DNA from: Macrosoma leucophasiata | Taxonomy: Eukaryota; Arthropoda; Insecta; Lepidoptera; Hedylidae | Length of the DNA: 64,000 nucleotides | Direction of reading: 5' to 3' | NCBI GenBank assembly: GCA_036365455.1 | Contig: JAWQUS010000032.1 | Coordinates: forward strand, 13,896,001 to 13,960,000 | Part shown: positions 1 through 11,510 of the stretch, in pieces | Layout of the letters: the number at the start of each line of letters is the position of its first letter | How positions within the stretch are numbered: the stretch's first letter is position 1 | Notes under the pieces: generated by a model | Told to the model about the DNA's origin: nothing | The model's input: the letters and a program-made list of their open reading frames with translations, nothing else | The model's database searches: none | Position numbers and translations under genes: made by a program

Positions 1-500
1 ATGCAGCTACTTCCATCTATTTCGCAAACTCTTGCTTAGCGTTCAATTAAACAATCATTTTAGTTTAATATACCAAAGTATGAGTATTAAGTAACGAACC
101 AATTTTTTTGAAATATTTCGAGCTATGAAAAATAGGTATCCATTTTTAACAGCAAATAATTAGATCCAATTAAAAACAGAACCCCTAAAACTCCATAGGT
201 GCTCGCGTAGCCTTTTATACCACTTAACAAGAATTTACTCCCACTTTAAAACTTTTTTTATTTTATATTCAGTTATGTTTAAAGGTAAAAAACGTATTGT
301 GGATTTGGCAATGCTTTTGTTTTTAGCTTTTAACACTATCGTATCTAATCCGGTTTCAGTAACGGGTATTCATCGTTCAAACAATGAGCATTGTTCAAAA
401 AGGTATGTTGATTTATTGTACATAACAGTAAGTAGGTAGTCAGTCATAATATATATAACTAACTAGCCATATCTAGATTCCCTCTCTTTGAAATAATATT
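1..500. other. Intergenic AT-rich DNA, no gene seen
   Basis: No reading frame here has codon bias or a recognisable domain, and no repeat copy shared with the rest of the window was noticed. Confidence 0.5.
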
Positions 501-506
501 TATTAC

Positions 507-700
507 AAGCTGTGCCCGCGACTTTGTCCCCGTGAGAATTTATGATTGTTCAGTATCTACCCGGACGAAGTCGTGTGCGCAGCAGTCTTAAAGTACTCCT
601 TATTACATCAACTATCTGGCAGTGAAAGTCCCGTCAAAATCGGTCCAGCCGTTCCCGAGATTAGCCGGAACAAACAGACAGACAGACAGACAAAAATTGT
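507..700 (+). repeat. LINE 3' tail fragment, family C (RTE-like)
   Basis: The stretch opens with the motif agctgtgcccgcgactt and closes with a short CAGA-type run (cagacagacagacagac). In reverse orientation it matches 46736-46935, including the segments around gacgaagtcg, cagtgaaagtcccgtcaaaa and cggaacaaacagacag. This arrangement is the usual 3' end of short insect non-LTR elements (RTE-like) and the SINEs that use them. It is non-coding. Exact ends are approximate. Confidence 0.6.
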
Positions 701-2289
701 CAGAAAATGTTGTTTTGGTATATGTACCATGTATAGACACATATGCATTTAGTAAAAAGCGATTATTTTAATATTACAAACAGATTCCAATTTTATTAAT
801 TTGTGAGTGAATTTCAACAACTACGATTTTTTGTCTAATTTTGGTGGAAATTTTTGTTTTTGAATTTATCAGTAATCTTTATTATTTATTTTCAAGAAAT
901 ACCTATTGAGTTATATAAAATGTAAAGAGATATCTATTTATTACTAAAAATTCTATTATATTGTCAACACCGGAATTTGAAAGACACCAAAATTGATTCC
1001 TGACTCCAAAATTAGTAAATATGGCAACGAAATTGTTTTACTACAACGTTATTTTAATTAATCAATAAATCCTCATAATTTTAGTGAATTAACATTTTAT
1101 TAAAATGTTTATTCACTTGCTCTTTCTTTTATTCGCAATTTTTCTAGATTGAAAAAAAGATTGGTTATCCCCATTATCTCCTCTTTTCTGCAACCCTTTT
1201 TCTCTCCAAGTACTCCGCGTGTGTTAACTTCGACTTTTTCCTAGCATGCAGAAATATTAATAATTTTGGTGTAGCTAAACAATTCTTGTCATACGTAAAA
1301 CACCACCAAAATCACCAAAATTGGACCACCAAAATTAGAAACTGGTATAAATTATTTATTTAAAAAAATATCACTAAACATACAATAATTACATTTGTGT
1401 CATTTTGAAATGATACCAAACCTTTATATTATAAATATGTATTACAACACATAGTATTAAAAGGAACGATATAAATCATCACACCAATATTGGCCTTTTT
1501 TTGTCCGAATCCTTTGAAAAGACTTACTTTCGTTTTTGACGGGAAATAAAAACAAGATAGCACGAAACTGTCATTGCTCCCCGTGAGCGTCCTACTAAAC
1601 GAAGAGAATGGAGGAAATATCTTCCATAAGGATGTATTGTGTACGAGCTAATTAATGATTTTATTATGCCCACCAAAATTTTTGATTTCGCGCGGACAGC
1701 TCTATTTGATTCCCTCTAGGATAAAGTATTGCACTAAATAAAATAATAAAATTGTCATCGAATAGAATAATTAACGCTAAATAGAAATAACATTAGTTAT
1801 TTCTGGTTAACCAGTGTAGTTTCATTTAAACGGTGGTTAAAGCAAGAAAAACAGATTGTGGACGCGCCACCAAACTTAGAAACATGGGAATCATTTTGTT
1901 TTTTCTCTAATTTCCAAAATATTTTCTACAAAAATATTGATGGCCTCATCAAGTAATATAAGTCTATTTTCCAAAAAAAAAAATGTGTTACATATATGTA
2001 GTTTAAGATATGATTTGCAGCAACGTCGTCCAAAATGTATGCTTGAGAAATTCACCCTTGTATAGATTTGTTAACAACGCAACGCGTGTCTACGCATCTG
2101 CAGTTTGACCTCTGGTTTTTATGTAGATGTCTACACTACAGGCTGCGGTCATGACTAAACATCTATGTGAATAACATGCATATTTCCTACTTTCGTTACA
2201 TAAAAAACATCTGTGTAAATTTCTATTTCTGAATCTATACGAAGGAAAAACATACCATAAAAGTTACCAAACCGCTAGTTGCAAAGTCT
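701..2289. other. Intergenic, no gene; scattered CCACCAAAATT motifs
   Basis: No coding signal. A short motif of the form (C)ACCAAAATT recurs irregularly near 984, 1301-1335 and 1670, with a reverse-complement form ttttggtg near 842 and 1264. This may be the remnant of an old, heavily mutated repeat; no clear unit length could be set. Confidence 0.4.
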
Positions 2290-2590
2290 TACTGGTGGTA
2301 GAGCTCCAGTGATGGAGCTCGCGGGCGTAGGCACCACCGCGTTACCTAATATACTTGCCGTTAAATGGTAGTGTTCAGCACTATCGTGTTTCGGTCAGGT
2401 GGTAATGTACGGCTCTGTAATTTCCGGCACGGAGGCATAACACCTAATGCCTCAGGAGTGGCAGCGCATTTGCATTTTGACCTCTGGTCATTGTGTGGGT
2501 GTCTATAGGCTGCAGTCATCACGAAACATCAATGTGAACTGCACGCTTGTTTTCCACTTTTATTACATAAAAAAAAAAAAAAAAAAAAAA
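2290..2590 (+). repeat. Family A retroposon, full-length with poly-A tail
   Basis: This copy sets the orientation of the commonest repeat in the window. It begins with tactggtggtagagctc and ends in ttacat followed by about 26 A. A short duplication AAAGTCT (2283-2289 and 2591-2597) flanks it, though the second copy overlaps the A-run. The tail and duplication point to reverse-transcribed insertion of a short non-autonomous RNA. No clear Pol III A or B box was found in the head, so a tRNA origin is not shown. Non-coding. Confidence 0.75.
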
Positions 2591-2915
2591 AAAGTCTAAA
2601 TTGAGCTTTACAAGCGGATGCTCTCATACAACTTCCTTTTTAGTCTTTCGAAGTCATCCAAAAATAGAATTAACACGTGTTTAATGGAAGATTTATATGG
2701 AACAGTGTGCTTCGTTTCATTCTAAAAATAAAATCCTGAAAAGTACCAATATACGACTATTAAGGATTAGGAAGAGTATTAAGGAAGAACATAACTTACT
2801 CCAATTTAAATATTTTTTCGTTTTAGGTCGCTTCATCATCAACACCCCATGAGACGTTTGAACGGCTTGGCGTGATCCGTTGCAACTAGCGACGGCTCAC
2901 GCGGGACGTTGGGAA

Positions 2916-3350
2916 TAACCCAACCACCATTTCAGCCAAAAGACGTCCACTGCTGAACAAAGGCTTCCCCCAAAGATTGCCACAACGAACGGTCTTGGGC
3001 CGCCCTCATCCAGCGATTGCCCGCGACCTTCACCAGGTCGTCGGTCCATCTTTTGGGCCTCCCTACGCTTCGTTTAGAACTGCTCTGCCACAACGGCCGT
3101 CAGTTCTTCGAGCTATGTGCCCTGCCCACTGCCACTTGAGTCTCGCTATTCGGTGAGCTATGTCGGTAACTTTGGTTTTCATACCATATTGGTCTTCATT
3201 TCTGATTCGTTCCGCAGAGAAACTCCGAGCATAGTCCTCTCCATTGCTCTCTGAGTGACTTTGAGCCTTCTTATGAGACCCATAGTGAGTGACCACGTTT
3301 CTGTCCCATATATCATCACTGGCAACACACATTGGTCAAAAACCTTTTTC
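2916..3350 (-). pseudogene. RTE-type LINE reverse transcriptase C-terminus, broken
   Basis: Two minus-strand frames together give the C-terminal part of an RTE-like non-LTR retrotransposon polyprotein. One frame carries YGTETWSLTMGLIRRLKVTQ followed by RAMERTMLGVSLR. The other carries TKVTDIAHRIARLKWQWAGH followed by IARRTDGRCGR. The change of frame between them near 3200 shows a disabling indel. Downstream, 2935-3000 encodes the end of the ORF and the tail 'tttgtccagcagtggacgtc' type sequence common to these elements. The reverse transcriptase core (YADD region) and endonuclease are absent, so this is a 5'-truncated dead copy. Confidence 0.8.
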
Positions 3351-3610
3351 TTGAGACACTGCACAATAACCCAACTCTCCAGCCGAAATACGTCCACTGC
3401 TGAACAAAGCCATCCCCAAAGACACACACACAACAGTGTTGTGCGTCATTTGGGGAATAGTTTGGCCCTCGTTTAACGCTGAAGCCCATCCCGCGTTTTT
3501 TCTTTTTACTACCGCCCTATTGGAATGATTTGACCGCCATTTTTCGGTTAACTGACTGACGGTCCTAGCGGAAGATTTCTTCTCCACTCGTGTGGGATGG
3601 AGTCGTCACA
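3351..3610 (-). repeat. Family D repeat copy, degraded
   Basis: Read on the minus strand this matches the better copy at 61183-61490: it has the aatggcggtcaaa segment, an aacactgttgtg segment and a tail resembling gtccagcagtggacgt. It abuts the RTE fragment directly at about 3350, so one interrupted or truncated the other. Non-coding. Confidence 0.65.
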
Positions 3611-3696
3611 TCTTGACGTCACAAACTTCAGTATAGTAGTCAAAATATTCCATATTCCATGATACCAGTAGCAGCCTGCTTGCTATCAATTATTTT

Positions 3697-3892
3697 AGTG
3701 ATGGTAGAGCTCTATTGACGGAGCTCGCGGGCTTAGGCGCCCCCGCATTACCTCAGGCCTCGGGAGTGTCAACGCATCTACATTGAAATCTCTGGTTTCA
3801 TGTAGGTAAATGTTTATAAGCAACAGTGTAACTTACCATGAATGAATATTACCTATATGCTTCTTTGCCACTTCATGACAATAAAAAAACAC
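3697..3892 (+). repeat. Family A retroposon with internal deletion
   Basis: It has the family A head (tggtagagctc, then ggagctcgcgggc) and the tail (tgccacttcatgacaata followed by an A-run). The middle block present in full copies (ttgccgctaaatgg to ttccggcacag) is missing. Confidence 0.65.
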
Positions 3893-3949
3893 TACAAGAA
3901 AGAAAACAGGCAGTTCCTTGACCCTTGTTGTAATCATGAAATAATAATG

Positions 3950-4520
3950 TAAAAAATCGGGCAAGTGCGTGTCGGGCCACGCGCACTGTTCCGTGTTCCA
4001 AATATTTTTTTTAAGTAGATCGACTATAAACGTAAACTTGTAGTCTGTTATAGTTTTCCTTTTAAATTCGTTATATGTCTTATCGCCATGATTTTTTTAC
4101 TCGTCTTTGGACGAGTAGACCAGCTTATTATTTGTAATAAGCTGGTAGAAAGCACTTGAGACTAATAAAAATTTGCACTTTAAAGCTAATTATTTCACAA
4201 ACGAATAGTTTAATGGAAAAAATAGTTTTAAAAACCCGCAATATTATTTAAAGACCTATCCAACAATATCCCCACATTACGGGGAACGTGAAGAAAACAA
4301 AATACCGCCCCATTTTATAGGGAGGTACAGTAAAAATAACATTTTTCAAGATTTTACTGACCGAATTTTGCCGCATAGTTAACATAATGTATATTCGTGC
4401 CAAATTACAGCTATCTGGTACTAATAGTTTACGAACATTGCGGACAGAGGGACTGACGGACAGACATGGTGAAACTTGGGTTCCTTGTAGTTTAGGCTAC
4501 GGAACTCTAAAAAGAGTGTG
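3950..4520 (+). repeat. Family I repeat (gggttccgta type)
   Basis: It starts near aaaatcgggcaagtgcgtgtc and ends near gggttccttgtagtttaggctacggaact. This pair of ends is a widespread motif in moth and butterfly genomes. A GAC-rich run (gacggacagacatgg) precedes the end. Fragments of the same family appear near 7908-7975, 53565-53620 and 58212-58310. No intact ORF is present. The class (LINE or DNA element) is not clear from this copy. Confidence 0.5.
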
Positions 4521-4879
4521 TACTTAAACACTTAAAACATTCAACCCGTTTATTGAGTAATTAATGAAATTCAACAAAACTTGATTAACCGGTTTTAACA
4601 ATAACTTTCAGTCTAGGTCGTTAGCATCACCACTTTTTGTCTAATTTATAGTTCACCAAACGGTATTGTTCAGCTGAGGCAGAGTTTGATGAAGGATGAA
4701 GTAGTCACTTTAGCAACTGCCGCTAAATTTTAGTGTTTAGCGATTACCTATTCAGGTTGGATGTACATCTTCGTGATTTTCTTACCGATCCAGACAACGA
4801 GACCATGCTGGCCATCACTGTGATGAAATAATTCTTACAACAACAAAAAATGACCAATCTAAACGCCGCGTAATCTGAT
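4521..4879. other. Intergenic, nothing recognised
   Basis: AT-rich sequence with no coding signal and no match to other parts of the window noticed. Confidence 0.4.
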
Positions 4880-5100
4880 TACCAACCAATGACGACCCGG
4901 TTAGTCCAGCGGTGTGAAACCACCGTTTGATTCGAACGGTCGCGGGTTCGATCCCCGCAACGGGACAAATATTTGTATGGCCCACAGATATTTGTTTCGG
5001 GTCTGGGTGTTTGTGTATGTGTTGTATGTGTACAACGGCATCTACGACACAGGTTTGTAAAATACCTAATGTGGAGCTGTGAGTGTAAGCGTATAAAAAA
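4880..5100 (+). repeat. tRNA-headed SINE, family G
   Basis: The head (about 4885-4965) is tRNA-like: an A-box-like ggttagtccagcgg and a strong B-box gggttcgatccccgc. The body contains ggcccacagatatttg, then gtttcgggtctgggtgtttg, then acaacggcatctacgacaca, and the element ends in an A-run after gtgagtgtaagcg. A second copy is at 51313-51540 and a third, interrupted by an E element, at 42957-43445. Internal Pol III promoter boxes followed by a conserved body and A-rich tail are standard for SINEs. Confidence 0.75.
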
Positions 5101-5458
5101 AAATGTCTAGAGCAGCAGTTGCACCCGCCTAAAGGCACATGTCTTTCTCTCCTCAACAATGCACTAAGGACTAATGAGAAACAGAGTCGACAGCTTTTAC
5201 TTCTCCCAAATGAATAAGAACGTGTCGCCATTCGGAAACTTTCCGAATATACCTATAGGGAGATAGTAGGATAACTTAAAATAAATATGAATGGCGGATC
5301 GGATCGGATGGGCAGTGTATGAGTTAGGTACAATTTCAGGCATTTTTATATGAAAAACTGTGTGTATAGGTACGGTGGGACTGTGAAAAAATGACGAATG
5401 AATGTGAATGAATGAATCTTGTTTACACACGTGTGTAAAATGAAAAATTTAAGTCCCA

Positions 5459-5658
5459 TTGTTATATTCGCTCACTATGGGCTTCATAAGAAGGCTCAAG
5501 GTCACGCAAAGAGCAATGCAGAGAGCTATGCTCGGAGTGTCCCTGCAGGATCGAATCAGAAATGAAGAGAGCCGTATAAGAACCCGAAGCGAAGGCAGGC
5601 TCCCCACGAGGTGGACCGACGAGGTGGATCGTTCGTCGGATAAGAACGGCGTAGAAAA
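5459..5658 (+). pseudogene. RTE LINE reverse transcriptase C-terminal fragment
   Basis: The frame reads LTMGFIRRLKVTQRAMQRAM followed by LGVSLQDRIRNEE, the same RTE C-terminal region as the minus-strand fragment near 3.2 kb, and then jumps to GRLPTRWTDEV. The WQWAGHIARR block is missing between them, so there is an internal deletion. The LINE tail (aggcttttgttcaacagtgg) resumes at about 6008-6050 after a family J block, suggesting J inserted into this LINE copy. Confidence 0.7.
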
Positions 5659-6010
5659 AGGAGATGTTGTGAGCTCGGCTCCGGTTCGTACACGTCCTCA
5701 AAAATGGTTAAATATTTTCAACATGGCGGCGATACAGCCGACGCTTGGTATCAATCGATTTCGATAGTATTTAGAAAATATTACTTTTTTCTCCAAGTAC
5801 TTTATGTATAATCAAAATACAATTTAAAAAATGAAATGTCAAAATGACATTGCCCGCCATATTCGCCATGTTGGTTTTGAGTTGCAATTCTAACTGCAAA
5901 TAATATTTTGTAACTGCAAACAAAGCTAAATAAGTAAAAATATGTAGTAAAAAACGTTCTTATATTGATTTTGCCTGTTTAATGATATTGTGTACAATAC
6001 ATGGCCGGAG
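5659..6010 (+). repeat. Family J repeat, copy 1 (internally deleted)
   Basis: It matches 33641-34079 from aaggagatgttg to acatggccggag, over 90 percent alike by eye in aligned blocks such as ggcgatacagcc, gcttggtatcaatcgatttc and tttgtaactgcaaacaaagc. This copy lacks about 90 bases present in the other near its first quarter. It sits inside an RTE LINE remnant. No ORF and no target duplication were found, so its class is unknown. Confidence 0.65.
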
Positions 6011-6060
6011 GCTTTTGTTCAACAGTGGGCGTGTTTCAGCTGAATTGATATTTCCTCCTT

Positions 6061-7176
6061 CTCATCTCATGTAAAATGGCATTATTAATAGGAATGCATT
6101 TAGTGTTTCTCTGTACCTATGTATAAGGTACAAGTGTTTAAGCACCTTTATGCAGTTGTGTTTGGAATTATAATTTTAATATTTCCGAGATACCACCCTT
6201 TCATCTTTCAAATAAAATTTTATGTGGTACGTGATCAGTCTTTATGGTGTTTAATTGTACCTTGTAAATGCCATTGTAATCACTGCATAGTGAAAACTGT
6301 TGTTAAAAGCAGTTGCTTTAATAAAGCGGATTTGAGTTTCATCTGATGTTGCAATTGTCTGTAAATATTAACCGGGAATTGACAACATTTCATTTTTTTA
6401 ACCTACATGTCTTATTACATTATTAATAATAATATATTTTTTTGTAATAATAATATGTGTTTATTCATTAACTCTTACAATCTAGGTTACAGAGATGAAG
6501 CTAAGGCTAAGACCTAATCAAGTTGGGCTACACTTGTGGACCCCTGACTCTCAAACTAGAATAATCTGTGATATGAGAGTCAGTGTTCCTCCGCGTTTAC
6601 AAGCAATATTGCGACGCCTTGCAATCAATGATCAAAAGCTAATTTTGTTTATCAAGTTAAAATAAAAGAATAATAATAAAAAAAAAAGATATTCAAAAGT
6701 TAATCCAAAACTAGGGGACCCGTGTTTAACCATTTTTCGAAATTTTGTACTTTTCATTCTTAATTTCTACTTTGAAAGTAAGTGTATTCTAAAAAGTCGT
6801 ATGCGCCATATGACGTCACACATAGGGTGGAATGGCGATAGAACCATTGCATTGTGCCGTAACCCTTTTAAAAAAATTGTAGATGTCACTGTCTTGTCGT
6901 TGTCAGCTTGTCAAACTCGATGTAGGGCTGTGATCTTTTTATTTAAAAAATATCAGTACCAGTGTTCGATATATCGAAAAAAATATCGATATATCAATGT
7001 AATTAAAAAAAAAATCTTTGACCCTGCGTGTCGTCGATTAATCTCTTCCTTGATCCAACTACAAATAAAAAATATCAATATTATATCAACAGCCTAAGGG
7101 CTAAGTCGTTGTTGAAGACTTTAAAACTTGTTTTTTTTTAATAAATAAGTTCGTAGCAGCATTTCATAGACTTAGT
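6061..7176. other. Intergenic, no gene
   Basis: The longest frame (about 98 codons from 6801) has no recognisable domain and lies in low-complexity AT-rich sequence. Nothing else was identified. Confidence 0.4.
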
Positions 7177-7620
7177 AGTAGGGATGGCGATTCTTTCTGA
7201 AATCAATCAATGTTCGAATCGAAGTGTCCAAAATCCTTTGACAATTAAATCGACATTGAAAAAATCGATCTTCGATTATCGATCTATTTTTGATTTGGGA
7301 TATGTAATACTAAATTTCAAGGAAAACAGACGACCAAAAAAAAGCAACTCTACAGTGTTCAATGCTGGTATAATGCTTCCTATACTCACGTTTAAACGTT
7401 AAATCTTATGATCTGTATGTTTCCTATGTCCCTATGTGAATTAACCAAAAAGATCGATCTTCGATTTTCCAGGGTATAGTATCGATTCACTAGATCAATC
7501 CGGTACTGTGGATCGATTTAAATAAGTTATTATAATTATTTAAATAAGAACCGATTTTTTGGTTCCTAAAGATCGCTTTTCCGATTAATCGATCTCAGGT
7601 CTCGGATCACCATCCCTACT
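7177..7620. mobile_element. MITE-like element with AGTAGGGATGG inverted ends
   Basis: The left end reads AGTAGGGATGGCGAT and the right end, reverse-complemented, reads AGTAGGGATGGTGAT: 14 of 15 bases agree. The interior is full of ATCGAT and TTCGAT motifs (for example near 7260, 7275, 7450, 7485, 7510 and 7588). No transposase frame is present, so it is non-autonomous. Flanking bases are only loosely similar, so the target duplication and superfamily are not settled. Confidence 0.55.
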
Positions 7621-8116
7621 TCCTAGTTTTATACTTTGACATTGACGTATCCATATCAATTTGACACATCTTGTCACAGAGTATGTAACAATAATGTTTT
7701 CATCTAAAGATAAGCAATGGTAACTACTTCATTCCACCATATAAGTGACGTCATCACATGTTTTTCCGTTTTATTTTTTTTCACCGAAATTAAGAAATAA
7801 AAAAATACAAAAAATATATATTTGAACTCAGAAAAGAAAAACAAGGAAACGGTATTTTTCTTTTGGGGTCGTGTCAAATTTGAAATGTTGTCAATTGCGT
7901 TGGTTATTAGGGTTACGTAACTCAAAAGAAAAAAATAGAACCCTCATGAGATCACTCGTGTATCTGTTTGTCTGTCCAGAATCAGACTCAGAATCAAATC
8001 AGAAACTCATTTATTCATTTAGGGTGACCTCTTATGACACGTCAAAAACTAACAAAATAAATTAAAGTGAATAACAATTCATATACATGTCAAACAAGAT
8101 AAAAAATATATGTAAA

Positions 8117-8400
8117 GTTTTTTTTTCTTGTTTTAAAATAAAAGTGCAGTTCACATTGATGTTAAGTGATGACTGCAGCCTATAGACACCCACACAATGA
8201 CCAGAGGTCAAAATGCAGATGCGCTGCCACTCCTGAGGCATTAGGTGTTATGCCTATGTGCCGGAAATTACAGGGCCGTACATTACCACCTGACCGGAAC
8301 ACGATAGTGCTGAACATTACCATTTAGCGGCAAGTATATTAGGTAATGCGGTGGTGCCTACGCCCGTGAGCTCCGGCACTGGAGCTCTACCAGTAAAAAA
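8117..8400 (-). repeat. Family A retroposon, nearly full length
   Basis: Read on the minus strand it runs from tactggtagagctccagt to the cacttttattttaaaac tail. It covers the whole family A body (gaggcataacaccta, tgacctctggtcattg, gactgcagcctatag in reverse). The tail replaces the usual catgcttgtttgccac segment with a short variant. Confidence 0.7.
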
Positions 8401-8655
8401 TATCACTAAGATAAAACTAAATATAATATGCTAATGTATGTATGTATGTCCACCTGTCACAGTCGATTTTCTCCAAAAATATTGCACTGGTTGAATGATC
8501 GGCCAGTGGAATTTTTACAGAAATACATGAAATTTTCTATTACGAACCCCTATCCCTTGTGATAATCCCTATAGTTTAGGATCCTGCTGCAGAATTATTT
8601 CGTTCATCGAGATATGCTGTAATATTTTACGCATAGTTATGTTTATGATCTAGAG

Positions 8656-8987
8656 CAGTGATTCCCAAAGTGGTCTATATCGACGCCTGGGGATCTATGA
8701 CAACCTGAAAGGGGTCTACGTCAGCGAAAAATAAATTTGGGGGTCTACGAAATGAAAATGGGGGTCCACGATAATGGATCTCAACACATTAACTGATAGT
8801 ACCAATTTACTTACATCATACCAGTGATTCCCAAAGTGGTCCATGGGAGACTCGATAGGGGTCTACGTAGGCGTGAATAAAATATGAAATATGGGAATGT
8901 GATATAAATGTAGCAAGATCGGGGGTCCACAGAAACCACAAAAAAATTGTAAAGGGTCTACAAGAAAAAATAGTTTGGGAACCTCTG
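8656..8987. mobile_element. hAT-like non-autonomous transposon with 8-bp target duplication
   Basis: The left terminus CAGTGATTCCCAAAGTGG and the right terminus (reverse complement CAGAGGTTCCCAAACTA) are inverted repeats. The exact 8-bp duplication ATCTAGAG flanks the element (8648-8655 and 8988-8995). CAG-type ends and an 8-bp duplication are the hallmarks of the hAT superfamily. The 332-bp body has no ORF. A second copy of the left terminus lies inside it at 8823-8840, so the element has two left ends. Confidence 0.85.
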
Positions 8988-9532
8988 ATCTAGAGAATAT
9001 ACAAGGTGTCACCGAAAGGTCCAACAATATTGAATGGTGTTCAACTATGTCAAGTTTCAAATAACTATACGTAAATAATAAGAATGAAATCACAACTTCT
9101 TTTTTTCATACAAAGTTTTAAAATTAATATTTTTTTATTTTATTTGACAACCCTAACAAGTCGTCAATGAAAACGCTCAGAATTTCACACACAAATACCA
9201 AAATGTGACGGTGAGGCGAGCGGTTCGCGTGTGTGTGTATGAAATGCAGCATTTCAGCAATTCATACCTACGCACATACGCGTAGCGTTCGCCTTCGACT
9301 GATACGCTGTCAGCTGTTGTTATCAGGGTTGAAACGCATAACATTTTTGTATCAAAGATTGACGCGTAATAACTGATGATTTTACATTCTCAGGAAAAAA
9401 GACCTTGGGGGATGAAGTCAATATTAGTATAGGCATGGACTGTTGAATTATTATTGGACCTTTCCGTTACACCTTGTACTCGTGTATCCACTTCCACTAG
9501 TCCACTACTTCTATCAAAATATGTCCGCTAGT

Positions 9533-9700
9533 ATTTTTTTTTATGTAATGGAAGTGGCAAGCAAGCATGCAGCTCACATCGATGTTAAGTGATGACTGCA
9601 GCCTATAGACACCCACACAAAGTCCAAGGTCAAAATGCTGATGCGTTACCACTGCTGAGGCCTAAGGTGTTATGCCTCTGTGTCGGAAATTACAGGGCCG
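9533..9700 (-). repeat. Family A retroposon, 3' half only
   Basis: It contains the tail and body (atgtaatggaagtggcaag through ggaaattacagggccg), then stops abruptly. A 5'-truncated insertion is the usual outcome of incomplete reverse transcription. Confidence 0.65.
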
Positions 9701-9840
9701 ACTATATTTTATAGACATGTTATTGAGTGATAATTGTATGTAGAATTATACGGTATTTGTAATTTAATACGAGTAACAGTGATTATTCACAGACATTTAT
9801 CTGGTATCTAATGCAAAAATAGGGCGTATATGGTAGGTAC

Positions 9841-9986
9841 AGTGTGAATGACGGCGCTTGAGGGCGTAATCACCGCTGCATTACTTTATCTATCAGCCAC
9901 CATATGAAAGCGTACAGCTTGTACAGCAATGTGTAATGGTGGTGTTCCAATATTGGCGGAGCTCAAGGAAGGGCAACATGCATTAC
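9841..9986 (+). repeat. Degraded family A-like head sequence
   Basis: Fragments such as gacggcgcttgagggcgt, caccgctgcattac and ggcggagctcaaggaaggg resemble the family A head but are strongly diverged. Confidence 0.35.
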
Positions 9987-10211
9987 CAGAGAATATGTAA
10001 TAATACTACGTACCTATAGAATGGGCACTTCGACGTCCCGCCCGATTTCCCCGCCTCACACAACCTCCTCCCCTCTTACGGGAGACATTTGGTACTCTCT
10101 ATGTGCTACGCACACAGATGCACATGATAATACACGTCACTGATTGATGTCTGTGTAATAGAGACCAAATTAAGCGTTTGTATGGAATTTTGGCGGAGTG
10201 TCCGCGGTGTG
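9987..10211 (+). repeat. Family B repeat, copy 1
   Basis: It matches 59120-59335 over the whole length, with shared blocks cagagaatatgtaat, cacttcgacgtcccgcccga, gtgctacgcacacag, gatgtctgtgtaatag and caaattaagcgtttgta. No ORF, no terminal repeats and no clear duplication were found, so its class is unknown. Confidence 0.6.
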
Positions 10212-10214
10212 GTA

Positions 10215-10345
10215 CAGCTTATGGTGGTGTTCCAATATTGGTGGAGCTCGAGGGAGGGCGTAGGCAACACTGAATTACCTAATCAATCTGCCGCCAAGTG
10301 AGTTCAAGTGTTCGGGTAAGATGGTAATATAAACCCCGTTGTAAC
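10215..10345 (+). repeat. Diverged family A-like head
   Basis: ggtggagctcgagggagggc, then ggcaacactgaattacctaa, then cgccaagtgagttcaagtgt parallels the family A head with many substitutions. It is probably an older subfamily. Confidence 0.45.
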
Positions 10346-10346
10346 T

Positions 10347-10526
10347 TTAACTGGTAGTAGAGCTCCAGTGACGGAGCTCGAGGGCGCAGGCACCACCGCA
10401 TTACTTAATATACTTGCCGCTAAATGGTAGTGTTCAGCACTATCGTGTTCCGGTCAGGTGGTAATGCACGGCCCTGTAATTTCCGGCACAGAGGCTTATG
10501 ACACTGGAGCTCTACCACCAGTAAAA
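10347..10526 (+). repeat. Family A head followed by an inverted head stub
   Basis: The forward family A head and middle run to about ttccggcacagaggc. The last 24 bases (10503-10526, ending accaccagtaaaa) are the same head in reverse. The two ends can therefore pair as a foldback about 180 bp long. Confidence 0.6.
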
Positions 10527-10904
10527 ACCTACGTAGTATATCACATATTCTCTGGTACTGCTGTAAGTAGGTATCTGGTATTATAGAGGATATATTTCTT
10601 TATTCATACTTACTTAATACTTACATTATTTACACAACTGCGTTGAGCGAAGACTTGGATTACATCTGATGATCTTTACTTTGGTATTGAATTTCATCTG
10701 ACAGTGGTTTAAGTATTTTGTATTGTACCAGTGTGTTATTTCATAATATGTATCGCGTATTTTTTATTCAGTACATTGTCAGGCAAGTTTTCATTGTGAA
10801 AGAAAACGACATTTTTTATCCTTTTTACAAGTTTTGATGAAAAGGTAGGTACTTGAGTTGAGTTTGTGTGAAAATACTTACACTTTTTAATCTACACTGA
10901 TGCA

Positions 10905-11045
10905 GGATGCAGACCGAAAGCTAAGCTAACTTAGTTTTTCGTACTTTTTTGTATAGTTTGCAGTGTGAACCACTAGTACGAAAAACTACGTCAGCTATGC
11001 GAGTTTCTAAATTAAGGTAGCTTAGCTTTCGCTCTGCAATCCGTA
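10905..11045. mobile_element. Foldback element with CGAAAGCTAAGCTA inverted ends
   Basis: The left arm has gcagaccgaaagctaagcta and the right arm, read in reverse, has gcagagcgaaagctaagcta; 19 of 20 bases agree. Inner blocks tttttcgtac and gtacgaaaaa also pair. This is a short MITE-like palindrome of about 140 bp with no ORF. No target duplication was identified. Confidence 0.5.
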
Positions 11046-11510
11046 TTATGATTGATATATATTATTTACCTACACAATAGTGATCACTCAACGTATTTAA
11101 TTCAGTAATGAAAACCATTTACCTAAGTAGTCATTTAAAATGCTTCAAGCTCATTGATCATTCGAGGGAAAAATTTCCAGATCTTGAAATAAATCGAGTT
11201 TTGAATGCAATCAGTTTGCTTTCAATGGCAATAAGTTTTATGGATATGTTTGTCAGGGTCATTGGTGTTAATTAACCTACCAACACAATATGATTGTCTG
11301 TGAGTAGATAACTATGTAAATGAATTTTCGAAAGGTCTTTAATTCAGAGTTTAGATCTTGGTGTTTCTCAGTAACCAATGACCATTATTTATAATAATAT
11401 TTTGTTATTTTTCGGTACATACCTATTGTAATAAAGAATGTCGATTAGATGTCGAAATTGGTCATACAAAAGCTGTTGAGTGCAATCTGTAGTTGTTGCT
11501 CAACATCTGC

